A stretch of 64,000 nt of DNA from Anaerocolumna sp. AGMB13025. Lineage in GTDB: Bacteria > Bacillota > Clostridia > Lachnospirales > Lachnospiraceae. The stretch covers positions 5,440,501-5,504,500 of the forward strand of contig NZ_CP121445.1 in NCBI RefSeq assembly GCF_029689925.1, written 5' to 3'. The translations under genes and the position numbers were made by a program. The stretch's first letter is position 1, and the number at the start of each line of letters is the position of its first letter. This document shows, piece after piece, positions 50,776 to 59,484 of this stretch. A model generated the notes under the pieces. That model was not told the origin of the DNA. It ran no database searches and saw only the letters and a list, made by a program, of their open reading frames with translations.

Positions 50776-52144
50776 GTATCACACACCCTTTCTTCCGGTA
50801 ATGAGTCTTACGTTTTTTATACTGGTTTTCACAGAATTGGATATCATCTACATAGTCGTAGCAGATAGCATCTGATTTTCCTGGACTTATCCTTCCAATC
50901 CGTCCAATGCTCTGGACCACTACTGCATAATCTTTTTTTGGTGTCGCAAGATATAAGCGGTCTAAACATGGTATATCAAGCCCCTCTTTTGCCAAAGAAT
51001 ACGATGCAAAAAGATATTTTTTTCTTCCTGACCTCATATCATCTAAAGCTTTTACTCTCTCTGCTTTTGCACTCTTACTGGTCATTTCTCCGCTTATCAT
51101 AACTGAATCCGGAGAATTCAACATTTTCATTAGTATTTTAAGATGTTCCAGCCTGTCGGAAAGAATTAAGTTGCTATGATCTTTATTCAATTTTAGCTGC
51201 TCTACGATTTGATAATTGCGTTCCTGGCTGGTTACTAAATAATTCATTAATTCGCTGTATATCATGGTACCGTCCGTATCTAGACATGATTCACTGGTTT
51301 TAATCTCTGTATTACACTTATATACCTTTACCTGCATCGTTTTATCTGCTACCGCTTCCTCCGGTATGGTGTAGGCAATATCTCCAACAATAGCAAAAGT
51401 AGATTTAATTAACCCGTCACCTCTGTGTACAGTAGCAGAAAGACCATATTTATATCTGGCAGCCAGACTGTTCATAACCCGCGAAAACATTGTTGCCTGT
51501 GTCGGCGTCCCGGCAAGTCGCTGTACTTCATCCACGATAATTACGTCCCAGGTATATTTATATTGCTGTAAATCCAGTTTGGTAAGCGTCTGTACAGTAG
51601 CAAAGGTAATTCCGGTACCGATATGTACTTTACCTTCTGTAATTCGTCCCAATAAGCTCTTATCCATGTACATGGCAGCTCTATCATAAGATTGATTCAA
51701 CAAATCCGCTGTATGGGTAATCCAGAGTGTTTTACGTCCTATTCCAGCAGCCAAGGCGATTCCCATTTGAGTCTTACCGGATCCACAGGGAGATTGTAGT
51801 ATTCCGCATCCAGCTTTTATCATTGCCTTTACTGCCGGTTCCTGATATTCATACAATGGAATATTGGATCGATAATTAATTATTGTATTATTGGAAAGGT
51901 CCTGGTCAATCTTCGCACCGGCTATAAATTGTTTAATGTGTTTCCCAGTACCTACCGGAACGATAAGGCTGTTTCCATCTACTCGGTACAGGGTAAGATA
52001 TTCCGGAGTATTTCCGGTCCATAAACCCATTCTCCTTTTTTTCTGGTAATCTGGATTTGCAATAATCAAATTATCCTGTACCCATTTCACTAAAGCAGAT
52101 AACGGATCCTGAATTATAATTTCACTGCTTATCGTTATGTGCAT
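50768..52144 (-). CDS. Phage superfamily 2 helicase
   Basis: This 458-residue protein has Walker A SPCGSGKTQMG, motif Ia ITHTADLLNQS, the DEVQ box IIVDEVQRL, motif III GLSATVHRGDG and motif VI VVQSIGRIGRISPGK. It belongs to the SF2 helicases related to type III restriction or SNF2 subunits that many phages carry. The ATG at 52144 follows GGAGGAAATAGG and overlaps the nuclease gene by 10 nt. It probably acts in replication or recombination with that nuclease. Confidence 0.9.
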   Translation of the reverse strand: MHITISSEIIIQDPLSALVKWVQDNLIIANPDYQKKRRMGLWTGNTPEYLTLYRVDGNSLIVPVGTGKHIKQFIAGAKIDQDLSNNTIINYRSNIPLYEYQEPAVKAMIKAGCGILQSPCGSGKTQMGIALAAGIGRKTLWITHTADLLNQSYDRAAMYMDKSLLGRITEGKVHIGTGITFATVQTLTKLDLQQYKYTWDVIIVDEVQRLAGTPTQATMFSRVMNSLAARYKYGLSATVHRGDGLIKSTFAIVGDIAYTIPEEAVADKTMQVKVYKCNTEIKTSESCLDTDGTMIYSELMNYLVTSQERNYQIVEQLKLNKDHSNLILSDRLEHLKILMKMLNSPDSVMISGEMTSKSAKAERVKALDDMRSGRKKYLFASYSLAKEGLDIPCLDRLYLATPKKDYAVVVQSIGRIGRISPGKSDAICYDYVDDIQFCENQYKKRKTHYRKKGCVIRE

Positions 52145-52551
52145 CCTATTTCCTCCATCCATTTCGGTAATGGAGTGGAATACCAAAGCAAATCATTTTT
52201 ATTAACAACTTTGATATTCTTACTCTTAAGAAATTCAAGTACCTCTAACGAGATGATTCTCACACCCTTGCTGGTGTTCATTGCAAATAGTCCTTCATGG
52301 TTTCCGCATTTCTGCCAGAGCATCATAGCATTGTATTGGTTTTCTTCTATCCGGGATAATGGAAATGAGTCATTCTTACAATCCTTACAGTCAAATACAT
52401 AAGTATCTCCATTCTTGGCTGCTATCACATCGAAAGGTTGCCCGTTTTGATTATCCTGGAATTTATGTACCCAGAAACCATAACTTGATAGAATCTGTTT
52501 AAATATATCTTCAAAATCAGTACCTGATTTTTTATTATTATTTAATCTCAA
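52135..52551 (-). CDS. RecU-like Holliday junction resolvase / PD-D/ExK nuclease
   Basis: This 138-residue protein has GTDFEDIF (E near 14), GQPFDVIAAKNGDTYVFDCK and a conserved CKNDSFPLSRIEENQ, the order of acid residues seen in RecU and related PD-(D/E)xK nucleases. It likely resolves recombination or replication joints. It is the first gene of the pair with the SF2 helicase. Confidence 0.8.
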   Translation of the reverse strand: MRLNNNKKSGTDFEDIFKQILSSYGFWVHKFQDNQNGQPFDVIAAKNGDTYVFDCKDCKNDSFPLSRIEENQYNAMMLWQKCGNHEGLFAMNTSKGVRIISLEVLEFLKSKNIKVVNKNDLLWYSTPLPKWMEEIGCT

Positions 52552-52580
52552 TTTATCACTTCTTCCATAATTTAGTTGAT

Positions 52581-52805
52581 GTTACACCATTTTTACCATA
52601 TAGTTACACTGTTTTAATTCCTTGTTACACCGACTGTGTAACAGCTAAACTATTGATTTTACTGCATTTGTTAATGGTGTTACACCTGTACACCATTTTT
52701 TTTATTTTTTTCTACGTGAGAGATAAAAATATGAAACACTTGCATTTTTTATTTTTATTTATATAGGTATTATATTTTCCGGTGTAACTGGTGTAACGGT
52801 GTAAC
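52581..52805. other. Iteron-rich candidate replication origin
   Basis: An 8-bp motif GGTGTAAC or its complement GTTACACC occurs about eight times in 225 bp, counting near-matches: 52581, 52603 (one change), 52624, 52635 (one change), 52679 (part of the palindrome GGTGTTACACC at 52676), 52781, 52790 and 52798. The last three are tandem with 8-9 bp spacing. An A/T-rich stretch (52695-52780) separates the groups. Iterons plus an A/T-rich core next to the replicative helicase are what an origin looks like. Confidence 0.7.
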
Positions 52806-52806
52806 A

Positions 52807-54729
52807 CTAATTGAATGGTAACTGTTCCTGATCGTATTCCGAAACGGATATAAATCCGTCTTTATCCACGTTTTCTTCCGGTATCTTTAGGCATACGCAC
52901 CGGCTCAAACTACCATTCAACCGCTTCGGCTTCGTATTCTTACCGTTCTGCCCTTCAATAAACCCTTGTTTACTTGCCCAGGAAAGGAAAGCCTTACCGG
53001 AGAAATTACCGCGCTCACAGATACGATTAAAAGCGTTGGATAGAATATAAACGTAACCGCTTTCTATAGAACCCCAGATTTCATTTTTATATTCACCGTA
53101 GTTATCCGGCTTAAATTTATTCATGTTAACAGCTACCTCAGAAAGAATAAACTCATATGCCCTTTCATTTTCTGAAACCTCACCCTTACTTTTAAGAGTG
53201 TCAAAACACCGGTCAAAATCAAGGTATATTCCATCTTGAAATATGTAATCTGTAGCTATTTTGTCAGCGGTCAACATAATACTGAGCGGCATGGTTTGTT
53301 TTTCTTCTTTCTCAACACCGGATTCTTTTGCTCTTTCATTAATCTTTCTTAAAAAATCCTGTTGTATTTCTCTGACATGATCCATTCCAATTTCTTGAAT
53401 CGCGTCAATAAAGAGTCGTCCAGCAAATCCATAATTTTGAGTAATTATTTCTACTACTGCATTACCATTTTCAAATACGCTTCCGTCTTCCATTTCAAAA
53501 TCAAGAATACGATTTATTGCACCGCCCTTCATGGTTTCAGTAGCAAGAGGACGTTCAATATTGGTCAGAACTACATTGCACCAGGTCATAGACCGATTAA
53601 GCCCTAAATTGATGTTAGACCGGTCCTTTCCTTTTCCACCGCACAGCATATAGATTATGTCAGAAAAATCTTCACCGTATTTATCACGCATTTTAGAAAG
53701 ATCGTCTATGACTAAAGGAAGATTGTTTAAGATGTCATTTCTTACTTCCAGCGCAGTGGGTTTGGAATAAGGATCTGTTATGTATTTGCTTTCCCCTGGA
53801 TTTGCCCAGATTGATGTTGCAATCATAATAGCTACTGTTTTTCCTTTTCCGGTTTCAGACCATAAATTTAATATAAAAGGCAGCATATTAAACGGCTTTA
53901 GTAAAACGCTTGCAAAACTTCCAGCCATATAAATGCGTGGCTCCATCCGGTTGCTTTTTCTGATTTTTTTAATAAGTCCCATCCACTGATCCATGTCCCC
54001 ATATTCACATACACTCTCATAGATTTCTTTGAATTTATTCTCACTGTCAAATATCACATTTCCGCTGTAAGGGATAAACTCATCATCAATCCATCCAAAT
54101 TTCGATGTAGATATCTGGGTATCAATATAATCAATATTCATGTTTTCAATGTCTGCCAGGTACCGTACCATATTATCGGAGTTTCCAGACTTACCACCAA
54201 TAACAGAGATACCGTAATCAGCCAGTTTAACAATCTGACTTGGTACTACTATCATGTTTTTATCAATAATGATCTCTTTCCACTTTCCTCCCTTTTTAAA
54301 TGCCAGTTTAATCTTTTCTTTTCCTGTTTCAGCATTAATTAATCTCTGGACCGGCAAGATAGGATGATAACAGGCAAGGATTTCGCCTCCAAGCATATTA
54401 TAAGTACGAATACCATGATCATTGGCTATCCAGTTTCCGCAGCGCATTTGATCATATTTCCCGATAAACTCCGTCATTCTGTCTAACGAATTGGGATTAA
54501 CAATCTCTGGTTTACTCGCTTTATCATACTTAGCCCGTTCCTTTTTATAGGCTTTAACCATGGCTTCAAATTTGGTCTTAACTCCAAGTTCTTTCGCCCG
54601 ATCGGTAAGTGTAAGCAATAACCTTGCTTTGTAAATCTCATCATCCTGCTCAAAAACTTCACACAGTACATCATCTTCCAGAATACTATCTGCAGTTAAT
54701 TTACTTATTTCCTGCAAAGGATTTCTCAC
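52807..54729 (-). CDS. DUF927-type replicative helicase
   Basis: This 640-residue protein has a DUF927 core: NLWSETGKGKTVAIMIATSI (Walker A near residue 290), LPLVIDDLSKMRD (Walker B) and the GKGKDRSNINLG sensor region. N-terminal 120 residues are helical and likely bind DNA or primase. It starts at GTG overlapping the primase stop. With the CHC2 protein upstream it forms the replication initiation unit, and the iteron cluster lies directly after its stop. Confidence 0.85.
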   Translation of the reverse strand: MRNPLQEISKLTADSILEDDVLCEVFEQDDEIYKARLLLTLTDRAKELGVKTKFEAMVKAYKKERAKYDKASKPEIVNPNSLDRMTEFIGKYDQMRCGNWIANDHGIRTYNMLGGEILACYHPILPVQRLINAETGKEKIKLAFKKGGKWKEIIIDKNMIVVPSQIVKLADYGISVIGGKSGNSDNMVRYLADIENMNIDYIDTQISTSKFGWIDDEFIPYSGNVIFDSENKFKEIYESVCEYGDMDQWMGLIKKIRKSNRMEPRIYMAGSFASVLLKPFNMLPFILNLWSETGKGKTVAIMIATSIWANPGESKYITDPYSKPTALEVRNDILNNLPLVIDDLSKMRDKYGEDFSDIIYMLCGGKGKDRSNINLGLNRSMTWCNVVLTNIERPLATETMKGGAINRILDFEMEDGSVFENGNAVVEIITQNYGFAGRLFIDAIQEIGMDHVREIQQDFLRKINERAKESGVEKEEKQTMPLSIMLTADKIATDYIFQDGIYLDFDRCFDTLKSKGEVSENERAYEFILSEVAVNMNKFKPDNYGEYKNEIWGSIESGYVYILSNAFNRICERGNFSGKAFLSWASKQGFIEGQNGKNTKPKRLNGSLSRCVCLKIPEENVDKDGFISVSEYDQEQLPFN

Positions 54730-55220
54730 CTCTTTTCATTATGTAAATCCAATAAATAAATCTGATATTGCAGCCTATTTTGACAATAACACCACAATTC
54801 AGATAGTGGTTTTTCCTCTGCAATGATATTTCTATAAGCTGTTATATAATTTTGTATACGTCTTAACTCCATACGGTGCTTTAATTCCTGGGATTCTTTT
54901 AATTCTCTTTCCTTTCTTGCCTTCTGAGCTTTTACAGTAGTAGTAAAGCTTGGGCGCTCTGTGCCTCCAAGCAGTTCAAATGCTGTCCAAAAATCACAGT
55001 TTTCAAAATGCTGGGTTATCGAGAATATATCCATAGAAGAATTGCAAACATAACACCATAGGTAATCATCTGTCACTTTAGCATTGAAGTCTTTGCCTTC
55101 GTGGCAGATGCCTTTACACCTGCCACGCTTAACTTCAACACCATATTTATGAAGTATATCCGGTACCGATATAACAACCCTTAACTCTTCCTTACGCCTT
55201 TGAATTTCTTCAATGGTCAA
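54726..55220 (-). CDS. CHC2 zinc-finger primase protein
   Basis: This 164-residue protein has the CHC2 zinc ribbon of DnaG-type primases: RCKGICHEGKDFNAKV with C35, C39, H40 and YLWCYVCN with C56, C59, plus MDIFSITQHFENCDFWTAFE. The catalytic TOPRIM part is absent, so it may act with the DUF927 helicase as a split primase. It starts at TTG behind AGGAGATGATTAC. Confidence 0.88.
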   Translation of the reverse strand: MTIEEIQRRKEELRVVISVPDILHKYGVEVKRGRCKGICHEGKDFNAKVTDDYLWCYVCNSSMDIFSITQHFENCDFWTAFELLGGTERPSFTTTVKAQKARKERELKESQELKHRMELRRIQNYITAYRNIIAEEKPLSELWCYCQNRLQYQIYLLDLHNEKR

Positions 55221-55231
55221 GTAATCATCTC

Positions 55232-55831
55232 CTATGACATAAATGGAAGTTCTGACTCTGATCCAGCAGGTATTGTCATAAATCCATCACTATCATACAT
55301 GCTTGGTGGAGCTCCTGGTGCGGTGTCGGTATCTGGTAGTAATTTATCTGCTGGAACTTCAACACCCGCCCGGATTGACTCTACTGATCTAAACTGTGAG
55401 CATTTTGTAAAGAATTTTTTTTCATTGTTTGCATTAAGATATTGTTCTCGTCCAAACACACCACCAATTAATTTACCTTTAAAGCATGCTGCAAAATTGT
55501 TTCCCCATGCAACTTTAAAACCAGAGTTTGAGTTTTCAACAGCTGTAATAAATGATTTAAATCCTCTGCTTGTATTTCCGTCATTATCATTTATCAACTG
55601 ATTTACTACACATCCCCATTTTTTATTGGTTCTGGTATCTGTTTTATATTGCTGCGCATAGTAATCTTTCTGGTCACCTTCTGCAATATCAAGGCTAATT
55701 TCAAGCATATCCTTTCCGGTGCTTGAAATTGTTTCTTTTACCTGCATTATCTTGCAAATATGACCTCCAAGTTTAATGGGTGTAAATTCCCCGTAAGCCT
55801 GTACGTTATCATAATCATTTGGTTTCTGCAT
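55232..55831 (-). CDS. Phage single-strand DNA-binding-like protein
   Basis: This 199-residue protein (GEFTPIKLGGHICKIMQVKE; MLEISLDIAEGD; KVAWGNNFAACFKGKLIGGV) has the OB-fold pattern of DUF669/SSB-like phage proteins. Its C-terminus ESELPFMS resembles the acidic tip used by SSB to dock partners. It overlaps the Sak4-like ATPase gene by 17 nt, a common recombination pair. Confidence 0.8.
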   Translation of the reverse strand: MQKPNDYDNVQAYGEFTPIKLGGHICKIMQVKETISSTGKDMLEISLDIAEGDQKDYYAQQYKTDTRTNKKWGCVVNQLINDNDGNTSRGFKSFITAVENSNSGFKVAWGNNFAACFKGKLIGGVFGREQYLNANNEKKFFTKCSQFRSVESIRAGVEVPADKLLPDTDTAPGAPPSMYDSDGFMTIPAGSESELPFMS

Positions 55832-56471
55832 TTTTAACTTCCTCCCTCTTATTCAGATCGTAGTAATCCCGGATGGAATCATCTACGATTTTTAAGTCAT
55901 TATCAATTTCAAGTGTATCAAACATACCCATTGGGCTTTTCGATACCGCCCCGGCATCTGCCTGGGTAATAAACTTATGAACATTATTTTCTGCTATACA
56001 CCGGAGAACGATTGTAAACATTCCTTCAATGCAGACTTTTTCGTCCAGCAGCTTCCCAATTGTCTTCGGTCGGACATCTCCAAAGTCGTTAATATCCTCA
56101 TGCATGATAAAGTAAACAATTCTATCTGCAGGAAGGCTCTTTATAACAAACTGGATAAGCCGCCAGAAGTAGTCCCCTAAGTCATTATAAAGACTGAATA
56201 CGGCGTTTCCACCGCCTACAGAACTATGTTTTGACATAAAGTGATTGGTTATTAAGTAGCCTGCATCATCAATTACAAAGCTTTTAAATTGTGTATTACA
56301 GAGCTGTTTCATAATCTGCTGATAATCATCCGTTACAACTTTAGGAATCTTAGATTTAAACGGAAGCGGTTTCCCTAATACATTGATCAGGGCTATCCCT
56401 TCATTGAAATTTCTTAGGCTTGTGCTTTTACCGCTTCCCGATTTACCAATTACAAGTACCGGTATCCCCAT
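55815..56471 (-). CDS. Sak4-like RecA-fold ATPase
   Basis: This 218-residue protein has Walker A GKSGSGKST (9-17), Walker B FKSFVIDDAGYL and a long middle helix. This is the layout of the Sak4/AAA_24 group of single-strand annealing or recombination ATPases. It lies directly upstream of the SSB-like gene, the partner expected for Sak4. The ATG follows GGAGGTG. Confidence 0.85.
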   Translation of the reverse strand: MGIPVLVIGKSGSGKSTSLRNFNEGIALINVLGKPLPFKSKIPKVVTDDYQQIMKQLCNTQFKSFVIDDAGYLITNHFMSKHSSVGGGNAVFSLYNDLGDYFWRLIQFVIKSLPADRIVYFIMHEDINDFGDVRPKTIGKLLDEKVCIEGMFTIVLRCIAENNVHKFITQADAGAVSKSPMGMFDTLEIDNDLKIVDDSIRDYYDLNKREEVKNAETK

Positions 56472-57067
56472 TACTTTTTCACCTCCTTAGCAAAATCAAC
56501 CTCTGATAATGCTGATATGATAGGGCTGTCAGTAGGCGCTGAAGTTCCCATTAACAATAATGTGCAGGTAGCATTCTTCCAGAAGAACATGCTTTGTCCA
56601 GTCGTAGTGCATGGACCAGATGGAGTATTTTCGTGTTCAAAATCTATTTCATTTACATCAATTAAATTTAAGTAATACATATCCATCATGACAAGCCATT
56701 TATTATCATCAACCTGCATTAACTTGTATGTATTCGTATGACTTTCGAATAATACATTGGTAAGTGTTACCGGTAACTTAGCTTCTTTTTCCAGTAAATT
56801 CAAGTGAAAATAGTTATGAATGTCCATTTCAATCTGTGGAATAGGCTTTTCTTTACTAACAAGGAAAACTGTATCCTCTTCCGGGAGCGTTCCGGCTAGT
56901 TCCATGATAATTGCCTTTACTTTGTTTGGAATGTAATTTACATCAAGCCATAGCATCCAGTGTGAGGCAATAATTATATATCCATCATCAAAATATCCAA
57001 TACGGATACCGCCGCCTTTATATGATGCCGTCATAAGCTTTTTTAAGTGTGTAGGATTTATAAACAT
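56471..57067 (-). CDS. Hypothetical phage protein of the recombination block
   Basis: This 198-residue protein (MFINPTHLKKLMTASYKGGG; YFDDGYIIIASHWMLWLDVN; FWKNATCTLLLMGTSAPTDS) looks globular, mixed alpha/beta, with no motif I can name. It is fixed between Gp157 and the Sak4-like gene, sharing one base with the latter, so a role in replication or recombination is likely. Confidence 0.65.
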   Translation of the reverse strand: MFINPTHLKKLMTASYKGGGIRIGYFDDGYIIIASHWMLWLDVNYIPNKVKAIIMELAGTLPEEDTVFLVSKEKPIPQIEMDIHNYFHLNLLEKEAKLPVTLTNVLFESHTNTYKLMQVDDNKWLVMMDMYYLNLIDVNEIDFEHENTPSGPCTTTGQSMFFWKNATCTLLLMGTSAPTDSPIISALSEVDFAKEVKK

Positions 57068-57076
57068 ATGTACCTC

Positions 57077-57577
57077 CTATCGAATACGAAGGCTTTCGCC
57101 TCGTGGCTCCAGGTGCGCCCAGGGCACTTGCTTGGTTTCAAGTAAGGATCTTATCTTTTCATTGTTCGGAATAGGATCCTGGGGAATAAGATAATTTTTA
57201 GGTATTTTGTTTACATCTAATACATCAAACCTTAAAGGCTGCAAACCACCGTTTTTTTGAATATTGAAACTAAACAAAGTAGTCTTAAACTTAGTTTTCC
57301 CAATCTGCTTCATATTGGCTTCCAGAGTGTCTTTAAGGGCTTGTGATCTGTTTTCAAAAGTATTTAACCTTGCTCGGAGCCGTTCTATCTCCGATTTAAT
57401 AATTTCAGCGTCATATTTAAGGGTTTTGTATAACTTGGCATATCCGTCCGCTTTGTCCTCAAATTCCCCTTCGATTGATTCCAAGGTATCTAATATAGTC
57501 TGCTCATCAATTTCTTCATCGTAGAGCATATTTAGAACTGCATCATAGTTCTCTGTTATCTGATATAGGCTGCTCAA
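57077..57577 (-). CDS. Siphovirus Gp157 family protein
   Basis: This roughly 166-residue coiled-coil protein matches Gp157: SLYQITENYDAVLNML at the start, DKADGYAKLYKTLKYDAEII and IERLRARLNTFENRSQALKD in the coil, and PKNYLIPQDPIPNN near the end. I prefer a TTG start at 57577 because AGGAGGAAGAT precedes it; the in-frame ATG at 57604 has no ribosome site. The family is linked to recombination and phage resistance phenotypes in streptococcal phages. Confidence 0.85.
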   Translation of the reverse strand: MSSLYQITENYDAVLNMLYDEEIDEQTILDTLESIEGEFEDKADGYAKLYKTLKYDAEIIKSEIERLRARLNTFENRSQALKDTLEANMKQIGKTKFKTTLFSFNIQKNGGLQPLRFDVLDVNKIPKNYLIPQDPIPNNEKIRSLLETKQVPWAHLEPRGESLRIR

Positions 57578-57644
57578 AATCTTCCTCCTGTTCTTCCCTT
57601 TCATGTTTCAGGAACTGATCATAATTATCTGGGACATATTCCAT
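57543..57644 (-). CDS. Very small phage protein overlapping gp157
   Basis: A 33-codon frame (MEYVPDNYDQFLKHEREEQE onward) starts at an ATG that overlaps the stop of the preceding gene (TAATG) and runs past the gp157 start. Its first half resembles the start of small phage proteins that normally continue into a zinc ribbon; here that part is missing. It may be translated mainly to couple gp157 expression. Confidence 0.45.
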   Translation of the reverse strand: MEYVPDNYDQFLKHEREEQEEDFEQPISDNREL

Positions 57645-57850
57645 TAACTATCATCCTCCTCAGAATCTTTGTCATAAACAACCCGACCGGCTCCCTCTAT
57701 AATAAGCAGGGAAGCAACCTGAGAAAGAGACAATGTAGACTCATTATAAATTTCAACTAGCTGATTATAAGCATCAGCAGATATACGAATTATTTCTGAC
57801 TTCTCTGTGTTCTTCCGGTTCCTGGCAGGGATATGTATTTTATCACCCAT
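57644..57850 (-). CDS. Small phage protein, possible ribbon-helix-helix
   Basis: This 68-residue protein has SEIIRISADAYNQLVEIYNE and SLSQVASLLIIEGAGRVVYD, a strand-helix-helix order like ribbon-helix-helix DNA-binding proteins, then an acidic tail. AGGAGG lies before the ATG, inside the end of the Spo0A-like gene. Role unknown. Confidence 0.65.
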   Translation of the reverse strand: MGDKIHIPARNRKNTEKSEIIRISADAYNQLVEIYNESTLSLSQVASLLIIEGAGRVVYDKDSEEDDS

Positions 57851-58196
57851 TATTTTCTGCTACCTCCTGCGAAATAATCTGATAAGCCAGTACAGCAATA
57901 AAGTTCTTATTGGTTTCCTTGCCGTCTGGATGCCCGAAATACTTCTTTAATACTTCCTTGTCCGCCATACTGAAAGCAATCTCTATTTCATGACGAATTG
58001 CTCTTTCTACGCGGCTTGGAGTGGAATTATATTCCTTAGCAATAACGCCATACATCCCGTCAGGACCGGTAATTTTTCTGAGTTTACTTTCATCAGCGAT
58101 AACCATCTTTACCGCAGTTACTATGTACTTAAACCCCAAATTACTCATGGGCAATTTTAACGACATTAATATCTCAACAATTTTCTTATCTTGCAT
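57843..58196 (-). CDS. Spo0A C-terminal-like DNA-binding protein
   Basis: This 117-residue protein matches the sigma-A-contacting DNA-binding domain of Spo0A over its whole length, without a receiver domain. Most telling is YNSTPSRVERAIRHEIEIAF, almost the Spo0A recognition helix, preceded by LGFKYIVTAVKMVI and followed by YFGHPDGKETNKNFIAVLAY. It should bind 0A-box-like DNA without phosphorylation control. GGAGGACAAATAGT precedes the ATG. It could tune phage genes or interfere with host sporulation. Confidence 0.85.
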   Translation of the reverse strand: MQDKKIVEILMSLKLPMSNLGFKYIVTAVKMVIADESKLRKITGPDGMYGVIAKEYNSTPSRVERAIRHEIEIAFSMADKEVLKKYFGHPDGKETNKNFIAVLAYQIISQEVAENNG

Positions 58197-58197
58197 A

Positions 58198-58740
58198 CTA
58201 TTTGTCCTCCTTCACAATAAAGAGCTTACTAACATCAATATTGGTTACCAGGGCCGTACACTCTTCTTTCTTAACTTCGATTTCGGATATATCAAATCCA
58301 AGGTTTTCAAGAATCTTAACGCTGTCAGCAGCATTATTCGCCTGACATAAGGCAATTAAGTTGTCGTATGTAGCATAAGATTCTTCGCGCAATTTTTTAT
58401 ATTTCACTTCAATTTTCTTTACTTCTGTAATTGCAAAATATTCTTTTATGTTGCTACCGTTGAAAAAGCGAATTAATCCGTCTATTCTGTTCCCCGGAGC
58501 GTTGCTGTACTCAGATTTATATACTGCCGTTTCATATTTATTAACCATTGATATAAATCCATCAAAAACTCTATCTAGGGATCCGAGAAGGATTTTAATT
58601 TTTTTAATATCACTTTCATGAGTGCTTATAAATGAAATAACAGCTTCATTGACTTCTTGGGATTCCATTTCATTAAGCTTTATTTTTGCATCCTGTTGTT
58701 TCTTTTCAAGAAACTTTTTGATTTGAATTTTATTTGCCAC
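58198..58740 (-). CDS. Hypothetical coiled-coil phage protein
   Basis: This 180-residue mostly helical, charged protein (IKKFLEKKQQDAKIKLNEME; EVKKIEVKYKKLREESYATY; ILENLGFDISEIEVKKEECT) starts at GTG after AGGAGG. It precedes the Spo0A-like gene by 1 nt. Early phage position suggests a recombination or host-takeover role; no family recognised. Confidence 0.65.
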   Translation of the reverse strand: MANKIQIKKFLEKKQQDAKIKLNEMESQEVNEAVISFISTHESDIKKIKILLGSLDRVFDGFISMVNKYETAVYKSEYSNAPGNRIDGLIRFFNGSNIKEYFAITEVKKIEVKYKKLREESYATYDNLIALCQANNAADSVKILENLGFDISEIEVKKEECTALVTNIDVSKLFIVKEDK

Positions 58741-58781
58741 TTGTAATCCTCCTGATTCTGCCTTATAATAAGGCTGTGAAA

Positions 58782-58904
58782 TTATTTTTTACCGCGTCCT
58801 TTAGGTTGCCGCCTTTTGGACGCTTTTTTATTACCATACATATACTTTGCCATGTTACCGGCTTGTACGGTTATCTGTCCCTTTTGTTTACCTGGGATCT
58901 TCAA
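58782..58904 (-). CDS. Small basic phage protein
   Basis: This 40-residue protein starts at TTG behind a strong AAGGAGGAATCACA and is very basic at its end (KKASKRRQPKGRGKK). Small Lys/Arg-rich proteins of this type recur at the start of early operons in clostridial phages. It may bind nucleic acid. Confidence 0.65.
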   Translation of the reverse strand: MKIPGKQKGQITVQAGNMAKYMYGNKKASKRRQPKGRGKK

Positions 58905-58996
58905 TGTGATTCCTCCTTATGGTATATTTTGTAATTTAGTGTTATAATCTCCTTATCAGCTGCCAGGCTGCAATACTTACGAAAGGAGAAAATACG

Positions 58997-59311
58997 ATGG
59001 CTGAATTAACTAAAGATGCTGATAAATTACTTTGCTGCATTTATAAACAATATTTAGAAAGCAGAAAAGCTGGTAAAAGCAAATTTGATTCCAAAAAATT
59101 TTATGAATCATTTTATAAAAACGATAAACACATCGGTGATTGGACAGATGATGATATTAGCGAAACACTAATTGAGCTACATAAATCTCAGTACATTAGG
59201 TTAGATATCGCCGGTAACTTCATGATTACCGATTCCATGATCATTTATATGGAAAATCGTTTTAAAAATGGTTTACTTGATGTATTGGACGTTATTTCAA
59301 AATTTACTTAA
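58997..59311 (+). CDS. Plus-strand winged-helix-like phage protein
   Basis: This 104-residue protein (MAELTKDADKLLCCIYKQYL; YIRLDIAGNFMITDSMIIYM) shows a helix-helix-helix-beta-wing order typical of small winged helices. GAAAGGAG precedes the ATG and a TATAAT box lies at 58943-58948 without a good -35. It runs against the early operon and its stop overlaps that of the minus-strand gene 59308-59484. It may be lysogeny-expressed. Confidence 0.7.
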   Translation: MAELTKDADKLLCCIYKQYLESRKAGKSKFDSKKFYESFYKNDKHIGDWTDDDISETLIELHKSQYIRLDIAGNFMITDSMIIYMENRFKNGLLDVLDVISKFT

Positions 59312-59484
59312 TCTTCTATCCCTGGGGTGACTCTGTCTAATCCAGATAATTTAAGAGACAGGGTTACATTACCAGGTTCGATTTTCAATTCTGCATGTTC
59401 TGTATATTCCGAAATGTCTTTTCCAAACAGGGTTATCTTGCTCCATTTACCGTCTGATTCAATATTTAAAACAGGCTTTTTCAC
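59308..59484 (-). CDS. Small phage protein, GTG start
   Basis: This 58-residue protein (KKPVLNIESDGKWSKITLFG; ELKIEPGNVTLSLKLSGLDR) looks like a small beta protein. It begins at GTG with GGAGGATGAAAG upstream, inside the end of the membrane-peptide gene. Its stop overlaps the stop of the convergent plus-strand gene. Function unknown. Confidence 0.65.
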   Translation of the reverse strand: MKKPVLNIESDGKWSKITLFGKDISEYTEHAELKIEPGNVTLSLKLSGLDRVTPGIED

